Source: an uncultured Spirochaetaceae bacterium (GTDB lineage Bacteria; Spirochaetota; Spirochaetia; Sphaerochaetales; Sphaerochaetaceae). Taken from it: a stretch of DNA of 8,937 nucleotides. Of the stretch, positions 1-7,016 are shown piece after piece; position 1 is the first letter of the stretch; each line of letters begins with the position of its first letter. Where the stretch lies: the NCBI GenBank assembly GCA_946414625.1, contig CAMKPI010000060.1:1-8937 (forward strand). The letters run 5' to 3'. A program made the position numbers and the translations under genes. The notes below the pieces were generated by a model. The model had not been told where the DNA came from. It saw only the letters and a list, made by a program, of their open reading frames with translations, and did no database searches.

Positions 1-97
1 CTGATTACAGACGGCGGTCCTCCGTGCCGCGCTGTCGATTTCGGTCGGGAGTTATCCGTGCCGTGCGCCGCGCTCATGATATTTCGCAATGAGCAAA

Positions 98-262
98 GCC
101 TCTTATCGTCTATCCGGCCTTGTCCGGTTCTGTCCGATAATGTGCCATGCCTTTTATCGTCTATCCGGCTTTGTCCGCTTTTGTCCGATTCCGCCCGATA
201 ATGTGCCAAGCCTCTTATCGTCTATCCGGCCTTGTCCGCTTTTGTCTGATTCCGCCCGATAT
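98..262. repeat. Nested tandem repeat, three ~51-61 bp units
   Basis: Three head-to-tail units begin with GCC(T/C)TTATCGTCTATCCGG-like sequence at 98, 149 and 210. Unit 1 is 51 bp, unit 2 is 61 bp, and unit 3 is cut off at about 262. Inside the units NNCCG pentamers recur every 10 bp: ATCCG, GTCCG, GTCCG, GCCCG, GTGCC at 163, 173, 183, 193 and 203 in unit 2, and ATCCG, GTCCG, GTCTG, GCCCG at 224, 234, 244 and 254 in unit 3. Unit 1 (112, 122, 132) is shorter by exactly one such decamer. The unit length is not a multiple of three and frames on both strands hit stops, so it is not coding. The array stops at the -35 box of the oad promoter. Confidence 0.9.
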
Positions 263-290
263 TGATAAAAATCCGCCTTTCAAATATAGT
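262..290 (+). promoter_or_regulatory. Sigma70-type promoter for oadGAB
   Basis: A -35 box TTGATA (262-267) and a -10 box TATAGT (285-290) are separated by exactly 17 bp. Each differs from the sigma70 consensus by one base. Transcription would start near 297, leaving a leader of about 74 nt before oadG. The tandem repeat at 98-262 lies directly upstream, where an upstream element or activator would bind. Confidence 0.75.
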
Positions 291-370
291 TCATAGTGAT
301 GGTCTCGAAATAACGACAGTCGAAAAATACCCGCCTGTCTGCAATTGGATCGTCAAAAAGAGGTATGTCT

Positions 371-661
371 ATGTTAAGTTTGGCGAATCTACCCATCGAG
401 GAGCTGCGTACCCAAATCGGGAACGGCTTTGTATTGATGCTTCTCGGCATGGGCATAGTGTTCGTGTTCCTCACGATACTGGTGTTCACAACCAAGGGCG
501 TGTCGAAAGTGGTGAAAAAGTTCGAGAAAGAGGCTCCCGCAAAGGCGTCGGTCTCTGCGTCTCCTTCGGCGGCTGCTGCCGTGTCTGCCTGCACTGGAAC
601 TCCGCTCGAGGGTGAGGTCGCCGCAGCGATTCTCGCAGCATATTCCGCGTCCCGCTCGTGA
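371..661 (+). CDS. oadG: Oxaloacetate decarboxylase gamma subunit (OadG)
   Basis: Small membrane subunit that holds the alpha and beta subunits of the sodium-pumping oxaloacetate decarboxylase together. The 96-residue product has a short N-terminus, one strong transmembrane helix at about residues 18-41 (NGFVLMLLGMGIVFVFLTIL), a basic stretch (KGVSKVVKKFEK), then an Ala/Pro/Ser-rich linker and a terminal Ala-rich helix (GEVAAAILAAYSASRS). This is the usual OadG architecture and size. An ATG also occurs at 365, but AAGAGG at 358-363 is only one base from it and seven bases from the ATG at 371, so 371 is preferred. It is first in an oadG-oadA-oadB order like that known from Klebsiella. The 124-bp gap to oadA is long for an operon. 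Identification rests on architecture plus context, since this family is poorly conserved. Confidence 0.87.
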   Translation: MLSLANLPIEELRTQIGNGFVLMLLGMGIVFVFLTILVFTTKGVSKVVKKFEKEAPAKASVSASPSAAAAVSACTGTPLEGEVAAAILAAYSASRS

Positions 662-684
662 GCCGGCACTATGGACGGCGAGGG

Positions 685-714
685 TTGAACAAATGTGGAT
701 GTCGGAAATATTAC
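685..714 (+). promoter_or_regulatory. Possible weak internal promoter before oadA
   Basis: In the 124-bp gap between oadG and oadA there is TTGAAC (685-690), an 18-bp spacer and TATTAC (709-714), each matching four of six consensus bases. A 7-bp inverted repeat (ATTACCA 710-716, TGGTAAT 742-748) overlaps its downstream edge. It could provide extra oadA transcription, but matches of this quality arise by chance. Confidence 0.22.
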
Positions 715-785
715 CAGACCGTTCACAAAATGCAAAGCCCTTGGTAATCAGTTGTAATCAAAAGATTTAGGAGAGATACACAACA

Positions 786-2651
786 ATGAGCAAGAAGAAA
801 ATTAACTTCATGTGCACCGCATTCCGCGACGGCTTCCAGTCGGTCTACGGCGCTCGTGTTTTCACAAAAGACTTTATGCCTGCAGTGGAGGCTGCCCGCA
901 AGGCGGGGATCACCCATTTTGAGGCGGGCGGCGGTGCCAGGTTCCAGAGCCTTTATTTCTATAGCAACGAGGATGCGTTTGAGATGATGGACACCTTCCG
1001 GCGCACCGCAGGTCCGGACGCGAACCTCCAGACTCTTTCCCGTGGCGTGAACGTTGTGGGACTGGACAGTCAGCCGCGCGACATAATCAAGTTGCACGCC
1101 GACATGTTCAAAAAGCACGGAATGACGACAATCCGCAACTTTGACGCTTTGAACGATGTGAACAACCTGATCGACAGCGGACGCGCCATCAAGGACGCCG
1201 GGCTTCGCCACGAGGTGACAATCACCATGATGAGCCTGCCGCCGAAGACCACGGGAGCGCACGATCCTGATTTCTATGAGAAGGTTCTCCGCCAGATCCT
1301 GGACGCGGGAATACAGTTCGACAGCCTTTGTTTCAAGGATGCTTCCGGCACTTCCACCCCTAAAACGGTATATGAGACAGTCCGTCGGGCGAGACGGCTT
1401 CTCGGAGACAAAATCACGATTGTGATGCACAGCCACGACACGGCAGGCGTTTGCGTTCAGCAGTATATGAGCGCCCTCGATGCCGGTGCGAATCAGCTTG
1501 ACCTTTCGATGCAGCCTGTATCCGGAGGCACCTGCCAGCCGGACATCATCACAATGTGGCACGCGCTTCGCGGCACGGATTACGACCTGGGAGTTGACAT
1601 ACACAAGATCCAGGAAGCGGAGACCGTGTTCCAGAACTGCATGAAGGACTATTTCCTCCCGCCCGAGGCGACGACTGTGAATCCGAACATTCCGTTCTTC
1701 CCGCTTCCCGGCGGCGCTCTCACAGCGAACACCCAGATGCTTCGCGACAACGGGCTGATGGACAAGTATCCGCAGATCGTTGAGGCGATGGGCGAGACGG
1801 TTGCAAAGGGCGGTTTCGGCACGTCGGTCACTCCTGTGAGCCAGTTCTATTTCCAGCAGGCGTTCAACAACGTTATGTTCGGCCCGTGGAAGAAGATCGC
1901 CGAGGGCTACGGCAAGATGGTTTTGGGCTACTTCGGACGCACGCCCGTGAAGCCGGACGCGGAGGTTGTGAAGGCCGCTTCCGAGCAGCTTCATTTGGAG
2001 CCAACCACAAAGAAGGTGGTCGATATTAACGACGCGGATCCGAAGAAGGGTCGCGCCGCGGCTGAGGCAATGCTCCGCGAGGCAGGACTTCCCATCACCG
2101 ACGAGAACGTGTTCATTGCGGCGTCCTGCAAGGAGAAGGGTATTCTTTTCCTCACAGGCAAGGCACACGTGAACGGGGTACGCAAGGCTTCTCCCGAGGA
2201 GGCGGCTGCCAAGGCGTCCGGCGAGTATACCGTCACAGTGAACGGTCATGCGTACGGCGTGAAGATGGGTCGCGACAATGTGGTTGTGAACGGAAAGACA
2301 TATCCGCTTTCAGTGGGCTTTGGAATAGACAAAGACGCTGTCGCCAAGACCGAGGCTGAGCTCTCAGCCCAGGGTAGTGCGGCTTCTGGGGCTGCGTCCG
2401 CCGCGCCCGCTGCTGCTGCGCCCGTCGCCGCAGGCGCGGGCGAGCCTGTGACCGCTCCGATGCCGGGACTTATTCTCCGCATCGAGGTCAAGGCGGGCCA
2501 GGCTGTGAAGAAAAACCAGCTTCTCATGGTCATGGAAGCAATGAAGATGGAGAATGAGATCTATTCACCCAAGGACGGCACTGTCTCCGGCATCAATGTG
2601 ACTCAGGGACAGCAGCTCGTTGCTGGCGACACGCTCTGCACAATTGCGTAA
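786..2651 (+). CDS. oadA: Biotin-dependent oxaloacetate decarboxylase alpha subunit (OadA)
   Basis: Cytoplasmic subunit that moves the carboxyl group from oxaloacetate to biotin, giving pyruvate; the beta subunit then decarboxylates carboxybiotin and exports Na+. The 621-residue protein has a carboxyltransferase TIM barrel at about 5-275, a conserved second domain to about 460, a small beta domain near 480-515, an Ala/Pro-rich linker at about 528-556 and a biotin-carrier domain at 557-621. Expected metal-site residues are present: D15 (FRD), K184 (FKD) and H215/H217 (MHSHDTAG), plus T249 in SGGTCQP. The biotinylated lysine should be K587 in EAMKMEN. AGGAGA lies 11 bases before the ATG. The barrel departs from classic OadA: TAFRDGFQS replaces TLRDAHQS, and FEAGGGARF replaces EVWGGATFD. 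Such proteins are often labelled pyruvate carboxylase subunit B, but no biotin carboxylase gene is present and oadG and oadB flank it. The substrate is inferred from context. Confidence 0.9.
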   Translation: MSKKKINFMCTAFRDGFQSVYGARVFTKDFMPAVEAARKAGITHFEAGGGARFQSLYFYSNEDAFEMMDTFRRTAGPDANLQTLSRGVNVVGLDSQPRDIIKLHADMFKKHGMTTIRNFDALNDVNNLIDSGRAIKDAGLRHEVTITMMSLPPKTTGAHDPDFYEKVLRQILDAGIQFDSLCFKDASGTSTPKTVYETVRRARRLLGDKITIVMHSHDTAGVCVQQYMSALDAGANQLDLSMQPVSGGTCQPDIITMWHALRGTDYDLGVDIHKIQEAETVFQNCMKDYFLPPEATTVNPNIPFFPLPGGALTANTQMLRDNGLMDKYPQIVEAMGETVAKGGFGTSVTPVSQFYFQQAFNNVMFGPWKKIAEGYGKMVLGYFGRTPVKPDAEVVKAASEQLHLEPTTKKVVDINDADPKKGRAAAEAMLREAGLPITDENVFIAASCKEKGILFLTGKAHVNGVRKASPEEAAAKASGEYTVTVNGHAYGVKMGRDNVVVNGKTYPLSVGFGIDKDAVAKTEAELSAQGSAASGAASAAPAAAAPVAAGAGEPVTAPMPGLILRIEVKAGQAVKKNQLLMVMEAMKMENEIYSPKDGTVSGINVTQGQQLVAGDTLCTIA

Positions 2652-2657
2652 CAAGGT

Positions 2658-2693
2658 CAGCCCCCCGGCCTGGCGGCGCAGAGGGGCTGTTTT
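2658..2693 (+). terminator. Weak terminator-like hairpin between oadA and oadB
   Basis: CAGCCCC (2658-2664) pairs perfectly with GGGGCTG (2683-2689), followed by only four T (2690-2693). The loop is 18 nt and can pair internally (GGCC with GGC). The short T-tract and its place inside an operon suggest partial termination or an RNA-processing/stability element setting the alpha:beta ratio, rather than a full stop. The oadB ribosome site begins 17 bases later. Confidence 0.5.
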
Positions 2694-2726
2694 CAATGCA
2701 TTGTGTGGTAAGGAGTTAACTGACAA

Positions 2727-3965
2727 ATGTTCGGTAAATCACTAATAAATCTTTGGGAGACCACAGGTCTTTACGGGTTCTTCAACCTCGACCCGACTGC
2801 GGGTTTCGGTTGGGGAAACTGCGTGATGATCCTGGTGGGCTTTCTGTTGTTTTTTCTGGCGATCAAGAAGGGGTTTGAACCGCTCCTTCTGATTCCGATC
2901 GGCATGGGGTGCGTGCTCAGCAACATTCCTTATGCCTACATCGCGGGCGTGGATCCGTCGCTTGCGGCGGGGAGCCAGGGCGCAGTGGGTTTCATCAAGA
3001 TCCTTTTCGACGCGGGAATACAGACCGGGCTTTTCCCTGTGCTGATCTTCATGGGCGTCGGGGCGATGACAGACTTCGGTCCGCTTATTGCCAACCCGAA
3101 AACCCTGCTTCTCGGAGCCGCAGCGCAGTTCGGAATCTTTGCCGCCCTTCTCGGTGCGCTGGGACTTTCGTTCATTCCCGGAATCAACTTTGACCTCCAT
3201 GCTGCGGCGTCGATTGGAATAATCGGCGGTGCGGACGGACCGACGGCGATATATGTCACGAGCCGTCTCGCGCCGGAGCTCCTGGGTCCGATTGCGGTGG
3301 CTGCGTATTCGTACATGGCTCTGGTGCCTGTGATCCAGCCGCCTATCATGAAGGCTCTTACGACAAAGGAAGAGCGGATGATTCGCATGCAGCAGCTGCG
3401 TCCGGTGTCTAAGACCGAGAAAATCATCTTCCCGATCAGCGTTCTCACTGTATGCGCAATTCTCCTTCCGTCGGCGACCCCGCTTATTGGCAGCCTGATG
3501 TTCGGTAATCTCCTCACCGAGTGCGGCGTGACAAAGCGCCTTTCCGACACGGCAAGCAACGCAATGATGAATATCGTCACAATATGTCTTGGACTTTCGG
3601 TCGGCTCGAAGATGGAGGCAAGCCATTTCCTGACGCTGAACACGCTGGGCATCCTGCTTCTCGGAGCGATTGCTTTCGGGCTTGGTACTGCGATGGGAGT
3701 TATCATCGCGAAGATCATGAACAAGATTGACCCGAAGCATCCTGTGAATCCCCTCATCGGGGCGGCAGGAGTCTCCGCTGTGCCTATGGCTGCACGTGTT
3801 GCCAGCAAGGTGGGGCAGGAAGCTGATCCGCAGAACTTCCTTCTCATGCACGCCATGGGTCCGAACGTGTCGGGAGTTATCGGAAGTGCTGTAGCGGCGG
3901 GAGTCCTCATGGCGAGCGTGCCGGTGATGGAGCCTCTTCGCAACGCACTTGTGATGGGACTGTAG
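2727..3965 (+). CDS. oadB: Sodium-pumping oxaloacetate decarboxylase beta subunit (OadB)
   Basis: Polytopic inner-membrane subunit that decarboxylates carboxybiotin and couples this to Na+ export. The 412-residue protein is mostly hydrophobic. It carries the family's most conserved blocks: VGAMTDFGPLIANPK (111-125), the re-entrant-loop block SIGIIGGADGPTAI (162-175) with D170 matching the essential aspartate of region IIIa, AAYSYMALVPVIQPPIMKAL (192-211) with the conserved tyrosine, NPLIGAAGVSAVPMAARV (341-358), and MHAMGPNVSGVIGSAVAAG (374-392) with the conserved late serine region. Length is within the usual range of about 375-430. AAGGAG at 2710-2715 sits 11 bases before the ATG. Beta subunits of methylmalonyl-CoA, glutaconyl-CoA and malonate decarboxylases are homologous. 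Pairing with an OadA-type alpha subunit favours oxaloacetate. No key residue appears missing. Confidence 0.95.
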   Translation: MFGKSLINLWETTGLYGFFNLDPTAGFGWGNCVMILVGFLLFFLAIKKGFEPLLLIPIGMGCVLSNIPYAYIAGVDPSLAAGSQGAVGFIKILFDAGIQTGLFPVLIFMGVGAMTDFGPLIANPKTLLLGAAAQFGIFAALLGALGLSFIPGINFDLHAAASIGIIGGADGPTAIYVTSRLAPELLGPIAVAAYSYMALVPVIQPPIMKALTTKEERMIRMQQLRPVSKTEKIIFPISVLTVCAILLPSATPLIGSLMFGNLLTECGVTKRLSDTASNAMMNIVTICLGLSVGSKMEASHFLTLNTLGILLLGAIAFGLGTAMGVIIAKIMNKIDPKHPVNPLIGAAGVSAVPMAARVASKVGQEADPQNFLLMHAMGPNVSGVIGSAVAAGVLMASVPVMEPLRNALVMGL

Positions 3966-4074
3966 TTTTGCTTTTGTTGAAAGTTTTGTTGTCTTCGGAA
4001 AGATGCGAATCGTCGCGCGGCGTCTGTTTACTGCGGCGCAGCCATACTTCACAGGTTTCCTGAAGATTAAGTTT

Positions 4075-4111
4075 TCGGCTGATTTCGGGATGTCCCGGTC
4101 AGCCGATATTT
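4075..4111 (+). terminator. Stem-loop after oadB, probable terminator
   Basis: TCGGCTGA (4075-4082) and TCAGCCGA (4099-4106) are perfect 8-bp arms enclosing a second stem, CGGGA (4086-4090) with TCCCG (4093-4097), around a TG loop. The following TATTT is a poor T-tract, so termination may be incomplete and nfnAB could be reached by read-through from oad. The 190-bp gap ends in AT-rich sequence (4119-4146) containing the palindrome ATAAAATTTTAT (4125-4136). I found no convincing separate nfn promoter there. Confidence 0.55.
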
Positions 4112-4155
4112 AGGTCCTTAATAGATAAAATTTTATTCATTTTTTTGGAGAAGTT

Positions 4156-5043
4156 ATGTACAGGATTGTAAGGAAAAAGGTGTTGAATCCGACTGTGATC
4201 CAGCTGGAGATCCACGCTCCCCTCGTAGCCCGGAAAGCGCTGGCGGGGCAGTTTATCATACTTCGTCCGGATGCTGACGGAGAGCGCATACCACTCACAG
4301 TGGCCGGAACCGACCCCGAAGAAGGAACGGTTAAGATCATCTTCCAGGTTGTGGGAACCACCACGGAGAAGCTGAAGCACCTGGAGGAGGGCGACAGCGT
4401 GGCGGATTTTGTGGGTCCGCTTGGGCGCCCCACCGAGACAGAGGGAATCAAAAAGGTTTGCATCGTGGGCGGCGGAGTCGGCTGCGCCATATCAATGCCG
4501 CTCGCGCAGGCGTTCCACAAATTGGGTGCGAATGTGACGAGCATCATCGGTTTCAGGAACAAGGATCTTGTGATACTTGAGAAGGAGTTTACCGAGGCGT
4601 CGGATCGCCTCATCATGATGAGCGACGATGGATCCTACGGCCGCAAGGGAGTTGTCACCGAGCCGCTGAAGGAGATTCTGGAAGCGGGTGAAAAGTTTGA
4701 TACTATCATCGCGATAGGACCCGTTATCATGATGAAGTTTGTCGTTGAGACCGCCCGTCCGTTCGGTGTGCCTGTTGTGGTGTCAATGAATCCGATAATG
4801 ATCGACGGCACCGGGATGTGCGGCGGTTGCAGACTTACCTTGAACCAGGACGGAAAGCGTGTGACGAAGTTCGCTTGCGTAGACGGACCTGATTTTAACG
4901 GTTATGAGGTTGATTTTGATGAGGCGATGGCGCGCGGCGCGATGTATCGCCCGTTCGAGCGTGCCTCTCATGAAGAGACGTGCAACCTGTTCAAGGCAGC
5001 CGAGGCTGCTGCGTCTGCCAATGGCGGCAAGGAGGTGAAATAA
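4156..5043 (+). CDS. nfnA: NADH-dependent ferredoxin:NADP+ oxidoreductase, small subunit (NfnA)
   Basis: Small FAD and [2Fe-2S] subunit of the cytoplasmic electron-bifurcating complex that makes NADPH from reduced ferredoxin plus NADH, reversibly. The 295-residue protein belongs to the sulfide dehydrogenase/dihydroorotate-dehydrogenase electron-transfer-subunit family. An FAD-binding barrel spans about 1-95, with GQFIILRP (31-38) and RIPLTVAG (44-51). A nucleotide-binding domain starts with VCIVGGGVGCA (101-111). The C-terminal cluster motif is DGTGMCGGC plus FACVDGP, giving C222, C225 and C241, with D217 placed to act as the non-cysteine ligand described for Nfn enzymes. GGAG (4147-4150) precedes the ATG by five bases. 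The immediately overlapping nfnB gene separates this from pyrimidine-pathway PyrK and fits Nfn. The Ala-rich C-terminal tail is unremarkable. Confidence 0.92.
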   Translation: MYRIVRKKVLNPTVIQLEIHAPLVARKALAGQFIILRPDADGERIPLTVAGTDPEEGTVKIIFQVVGTTTEKLKHLEEGDSVADFVGPLGRPTETEGIKKVCIVGGGVGCAISMPLAQAFHKLGANVTSIIGFRNKDLVILEKEFTEASDRLIMMSDDGSYGRKGVVTEPLKEILEAGEKFDTIIAIGPVIMMKFVVETARPFGVPVVVSMNPIMIDGTGMCGGCRLTLNQDGKRVTKFACVDGPDFNGYEVDFDEAMARGAMYRPFERASHEETCNLFKAAEAAASANGGKEVK

Positions 5044-6452
5044 TGGCTCTTGAACCGAAGAAAAACGCAATGCCCACACAGGATCCCGCGCTCCGCGCCC
5101 ACAATTTCAACGAAGTGGCGCTGGGTTACACCGAAGAGATTGCCCTCTCCGAAGCAAAGCGTTGCCTGAACTGTAAAAACCGCCCCTGTGTGAAGGGCTG
5201 CCCTGTTAATATTGATATTCCTTCGTTTATCATGCAGGTGAAAAACAAGGATTACGAGGGCGCTTACCAGACGATTACAAAATCCTCGTCTCTCCCCGCT
5301 GTATGCGGTCGTGTCTGTCCGCAGGAGAACCAGTGTGAGGGCGTCTGCACGATGGGAATAAAGTTCGAGAGCGTCGGTATCGGACGTCTGGAGCGTTTTG
5401 TGGCAGACTGGCACAACAGTCATTCCACGGCTGCCGCCGTGCCGCCCGCGTCCAACGGGCACCGTGTGGCTGTTGTCGGAGCCGGTCCTTCGGGGCTTAC
5501 CTGCGCGGGGGATCTTGCCAAGAAGGGTTACAAGGTGACAATCTACGAAGCTCTCCATACCGCCGGCGGCGTGCTTGTCTATGGAATCCCAGAGTTCCGT
5601 CTTCCGAAGGCGATTGTGGCAAAGGAAGTCGGCACCCTGAAGGAGCTGGGGGTCGATATTGAGACGAACGTTGTGATCGGCAAGACGCTCACCATCGACG
5701 AGCTCTTTGAGATGGGCTACGAAGCGGTGTTTGTCGGCTCCGGAGCGGGGCTGCCGATGTTCATGGGTATTCCCGGCGAGGCTCTGAACGGGGTGTATTC
5801 CGCAAACGAGTTCCTCACCCGCAGCAACCTGATGAAGGCTTATCGCGACAAGAACGACACCCCGATCATGAAGGGCGGGCGCGTGGCTGTGGTCGGCGGC
5901 GGAAACGTTGCGATGGATGCCGCAAGAACTGCCCTGCGTCTCGGCGCGGAGAAGGTCTATATCGTCTACCGCCGCTCAATGGCGGAGCTCCCTGCTCGCC
6001 GCGAGGAGGTGGAGCATGCCGAGGAGGAGGGAATAGATTTCCGCATTCTCTGCAATCCTGTTGAGATTCTGGGCTACAACAATCCGGACGATAAGAGAGA
6101 TCCGAAAAACGGTTTTGTGCGTGCCATCCGCTGCATAAAGATGGAGCTGGGCGAGCCTGACGAGCGCGGACGCCGCAGACCGATTCCAGTGCCGGGAAGC
6201 GAGTTCGAGCTCGATGTTGACACCGTGGTGATGAGTCTCGGCACTTCTCCGAACCCGCTTATCAAGAACACCACCCCGGGACTTGAGGTGAATAAGCACG
6301 GCGGCATTATTGTGAATGAGGACGGGCTTTCTTCCCGGAGCGCGGTCTATGCCGGAGGCGACGCCGTGACGGGCGCTGCGACGGTGATTAGCGCCATGGG
6401 TGCCGGAAAGGTTGCCGCCGCGTCGATTGACGAATATCTGATGAAAAAGTGA
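5043..6452 (+). CDS. nfnB: NADH-dependent ferredoxin:NADP+ oxidoreductase, large subunit (NfnB)
   Basis: Large subunit of the bifurcating Nfn complex, carrying the bifurcating FAD, two iron-sulfur clusters and the NADP(H) site; related to the glutamate synthase small subunit. The start at 5043 gives 469 residues, the usual length. An in-frame ATG at 4980 would add 21 residues inside nfnA and lacks a ribosome site, whereas AAGGAGGTG at 5029-5037 is ideally placed for 5043. The ATG overlaps the nfnA stop (TAATG), implying translational coupling. The N-terminal cluster cysteines are C41, C44, C49, C53 and C88, C92, C98, C102. FAD binding is at VAVVGAGPSGLTCAGDLA (142-159), the second nucleotide fold at VAVVGGGNVAMDAARTAL (281-298), and the closing FAD motif at YAGGDAVTGAATVISAMGAG (436-455). 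GltD is the main alternative, but adjacent nfnA and the absence of a glutamate synthase large subunit favour NfnB. Confidence 0.94.
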   Translation: MALEPKKNAMPTQDPALRAHNFNEVALGYTEEIALSEAKRCLNCKNRPCVKGCPVNIDIPSFIMQVKNKDYEGAYQTITKSSSLPAVCGRVCPQENQCEGVCTMGIKFESVGIGRLERFVADWHNSHSTAAAVPPASNGHRVAVVGAGPSGLTCAGDLAKKGYKVTIYEALHTAGGVLVYGIPEFRLPKAIVAKEVGTLKELGVDIETNVVIGKTLTIDELFEMGYEAVFVGSGAGLPMFMGIPGEALNGVYSANEFLTRSNLMKAYRDKNDTPIMKGGRVAVVGGGNVAMDAARTALRLGAEKVYIVYRRSMAELPARREEVEHAEEEGIDFRILCNPVEILGYNNPDDKRDPKNGFVRAIRCIKMELGEPDERGRRRPIPVPGSEFELDVDTVVMSLGTSPNPLIKNTTPGLEVNKHGGIIVNEDGLSSRSAVYAGGDAVTGAATVISAMGAGKVAAASIDEYLMKK

Positions 6453-6539
6453 TTTCAGAGCGGAAGGCTGTTTGCTGGTTGCCTGCTCTGCGGCTCGGAA
6501 GATTTTCCGGCTTTTGATTTTGTACCGTTTTAACGAACT

Positions 6540-6575
6540 GCCGGCGCGGGTTCCCCGCGCCGGCTTTGTTTTTAT
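6540..6575 (+). terminator. Intrinsic terminator of nfnAB
   Basis: GCCGGCGCGGG (6540-6550) and CCCGCGCCGGC (6554-6564) form a perfect 11-bp GC-rich stem with a TTC loop, followed by TTTGTTTTTAT. It lies 88 bases after the nfnB stop and should end transcription firmly. Confidence 0.93.
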
Positions 6576-6630
6576 ATTGCGAACGCAGATGCCGGCCGGT
6601 GTTGTAATTTCTGTTTGGGGGTTCCCTTGT

Positions 6631-6646
6631 CGCTTAGCGCGCCAGG
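6631..6646. repeat. 16-bp direct repeat, copy 1 (copy 2 at 7103-7118)
   Basis: CGCTTAGCGCGCCAGG occurs exactly at 6631-6646 and 7103-7118. In both places it forms part of a hairpin. The copies are 472 bp apart in the gene-free block. Confidence 0.85.
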
Positions 6647-6674
6647 GCGTCTACTGCGTGCGCTCTGGCAGCGC
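6637..6674. other. Hairpin, 13 bp with one bulge
   Basis: GCGC (6637-6640) and GCCAGGGCG (6641-6649) pair with CGCTCTGGC (6661-6669) and GCGC (6671-6674). There is one G-T pair, a bulged A at 6670 and an 11-nt loop. It overlaps copy 1 of the 16-bp repeat. No T-tract follows, so it is not an obvious terminator. Confidence 0.6.
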
Positions 6675-6766
6675 AAGGCTTTATACCCAAGGTCCTATCA
6701 CGACATAAAATGGGTGCTCCGCGCCCTTTTCCGATCAGCGGGAATTGGGGTTCGCTACATTTACCG

Positions 6767-6797
6767 GACGGCAGGGTTTGGTTTTGCTCCCGGATGT
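6767..6797. repeat. tRNA-Val 3'-end-like repeat, copy C
   Basis: GACGGCAGGGTTTGGTTT (6767-6784) recurs exactly at 7019-7036. The next GCTCCCGGATGT (6786-6797) recurs at 7039-7050. Its first 14 bases equal 7298-7311, which on the - strand encode the T-arm and 3' acceptor side of tRNA-Val. Confidence 0.8.
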
Positions 6798-6927
6798 CCG
6801 GCGTTTTCCTGCGTTTGGCCTCGCCATCTCTCTAGCTGCTTACTCGAGCCGTGCAGACAGCACTGTCTCTCGCTCGCAGCGTCGCATCTGGCGGATCAAA
6901 ACGCGAAAAAAACAAACCGCCGCCGCT

Positions 6928-6953
6928 GAAAACGCCTTACCCACGGCGTTTTC
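6928..6953. terminator. Terminator-like hairpin
   Basis: GAAAACGCC (6928-6936) pairs perfectly with GGCGTTTTC (6945-6953) around an 8-nt loop. The four A and four T at the stem base give it the look of a bidirectional intrinsic terminator. It sits 10 bases before copy A of the 26-bp repeat, much as the hairpin at 7211-7235 sits just before the other copy. Confidence 0.5.
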
Positions 6954-6963
6954 TTGATGCGGC

Positions 6964-6989
6964 GTTTCAAACCCTATGCGATGCGTCAA
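6964..6989. repeat. 26-bp direct repeat, copy 1 (copy 2 at 7237-7262)
   Basis: The 26 bases starting GTTTCAAACCCT and ending GATGCGTCAA are identical at 6964-6989 and 7237-7262. Each copy is followed within a few bases by GCGGAGG and a hairpin, then by ACGACGGCAGGGTTTG (7017-7032 and 7296-7311). The downstream hairpin is perfect in the second copy and decayed in the first (GCGGAGG against CCCTGC). Confidence 0.92.
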
Positions 6990-7016
6990 TGCAGCGGAGG
7001 GAATATCCCTGCTTTA

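Noticed and set aside
1..200. C-terminus of a gene entering from the left
   Set aside because: One frame is open to a stop at about 200, but most of it is translated tandem repeat and no domain is recognisable.
1..262. CRISPR array
   Set aside because: The repeats are directly adjacent with internal 10-bp periodicity and near-identical content, without unique spacers of constant length, and no cas genes are near.
262..615. 117-codon frame overlapping oadG
   Set aside because: It starts inside the promoter, has no ribosome site, and yields an Arg/Gly-rich product in a frame shifted from the clear OadG helix.
723..2249. 508-codon open frame on the - strand opposite oadA
   Set aside because: It mirrors oadA, whose + strand product has full family motifs; the antisense product shows no recognisable domain and reflects GC-rich codon usage.
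2936..3943. 335-codon open frame on the - strand opposite oadB
   Set aside because: A second antisense shadow of oadB; both cannot be real, and OadB motifs explain the sequence.
2742..4052. 436-codon open frame on the - strand opposite oadB
   Set aside because: Its product is rich in Arg and His with no membrane or domain pattern; it is antisense to a clear OadB.
4980..5042. 21-residue N-terminal extension of NfnB from an upstream ATG
   Set aside because: It lies inside nfnA and has no ribosome site, while AAGGAGGTG is ideally placed for the ATG at 5043; the shorter form has normal family length.
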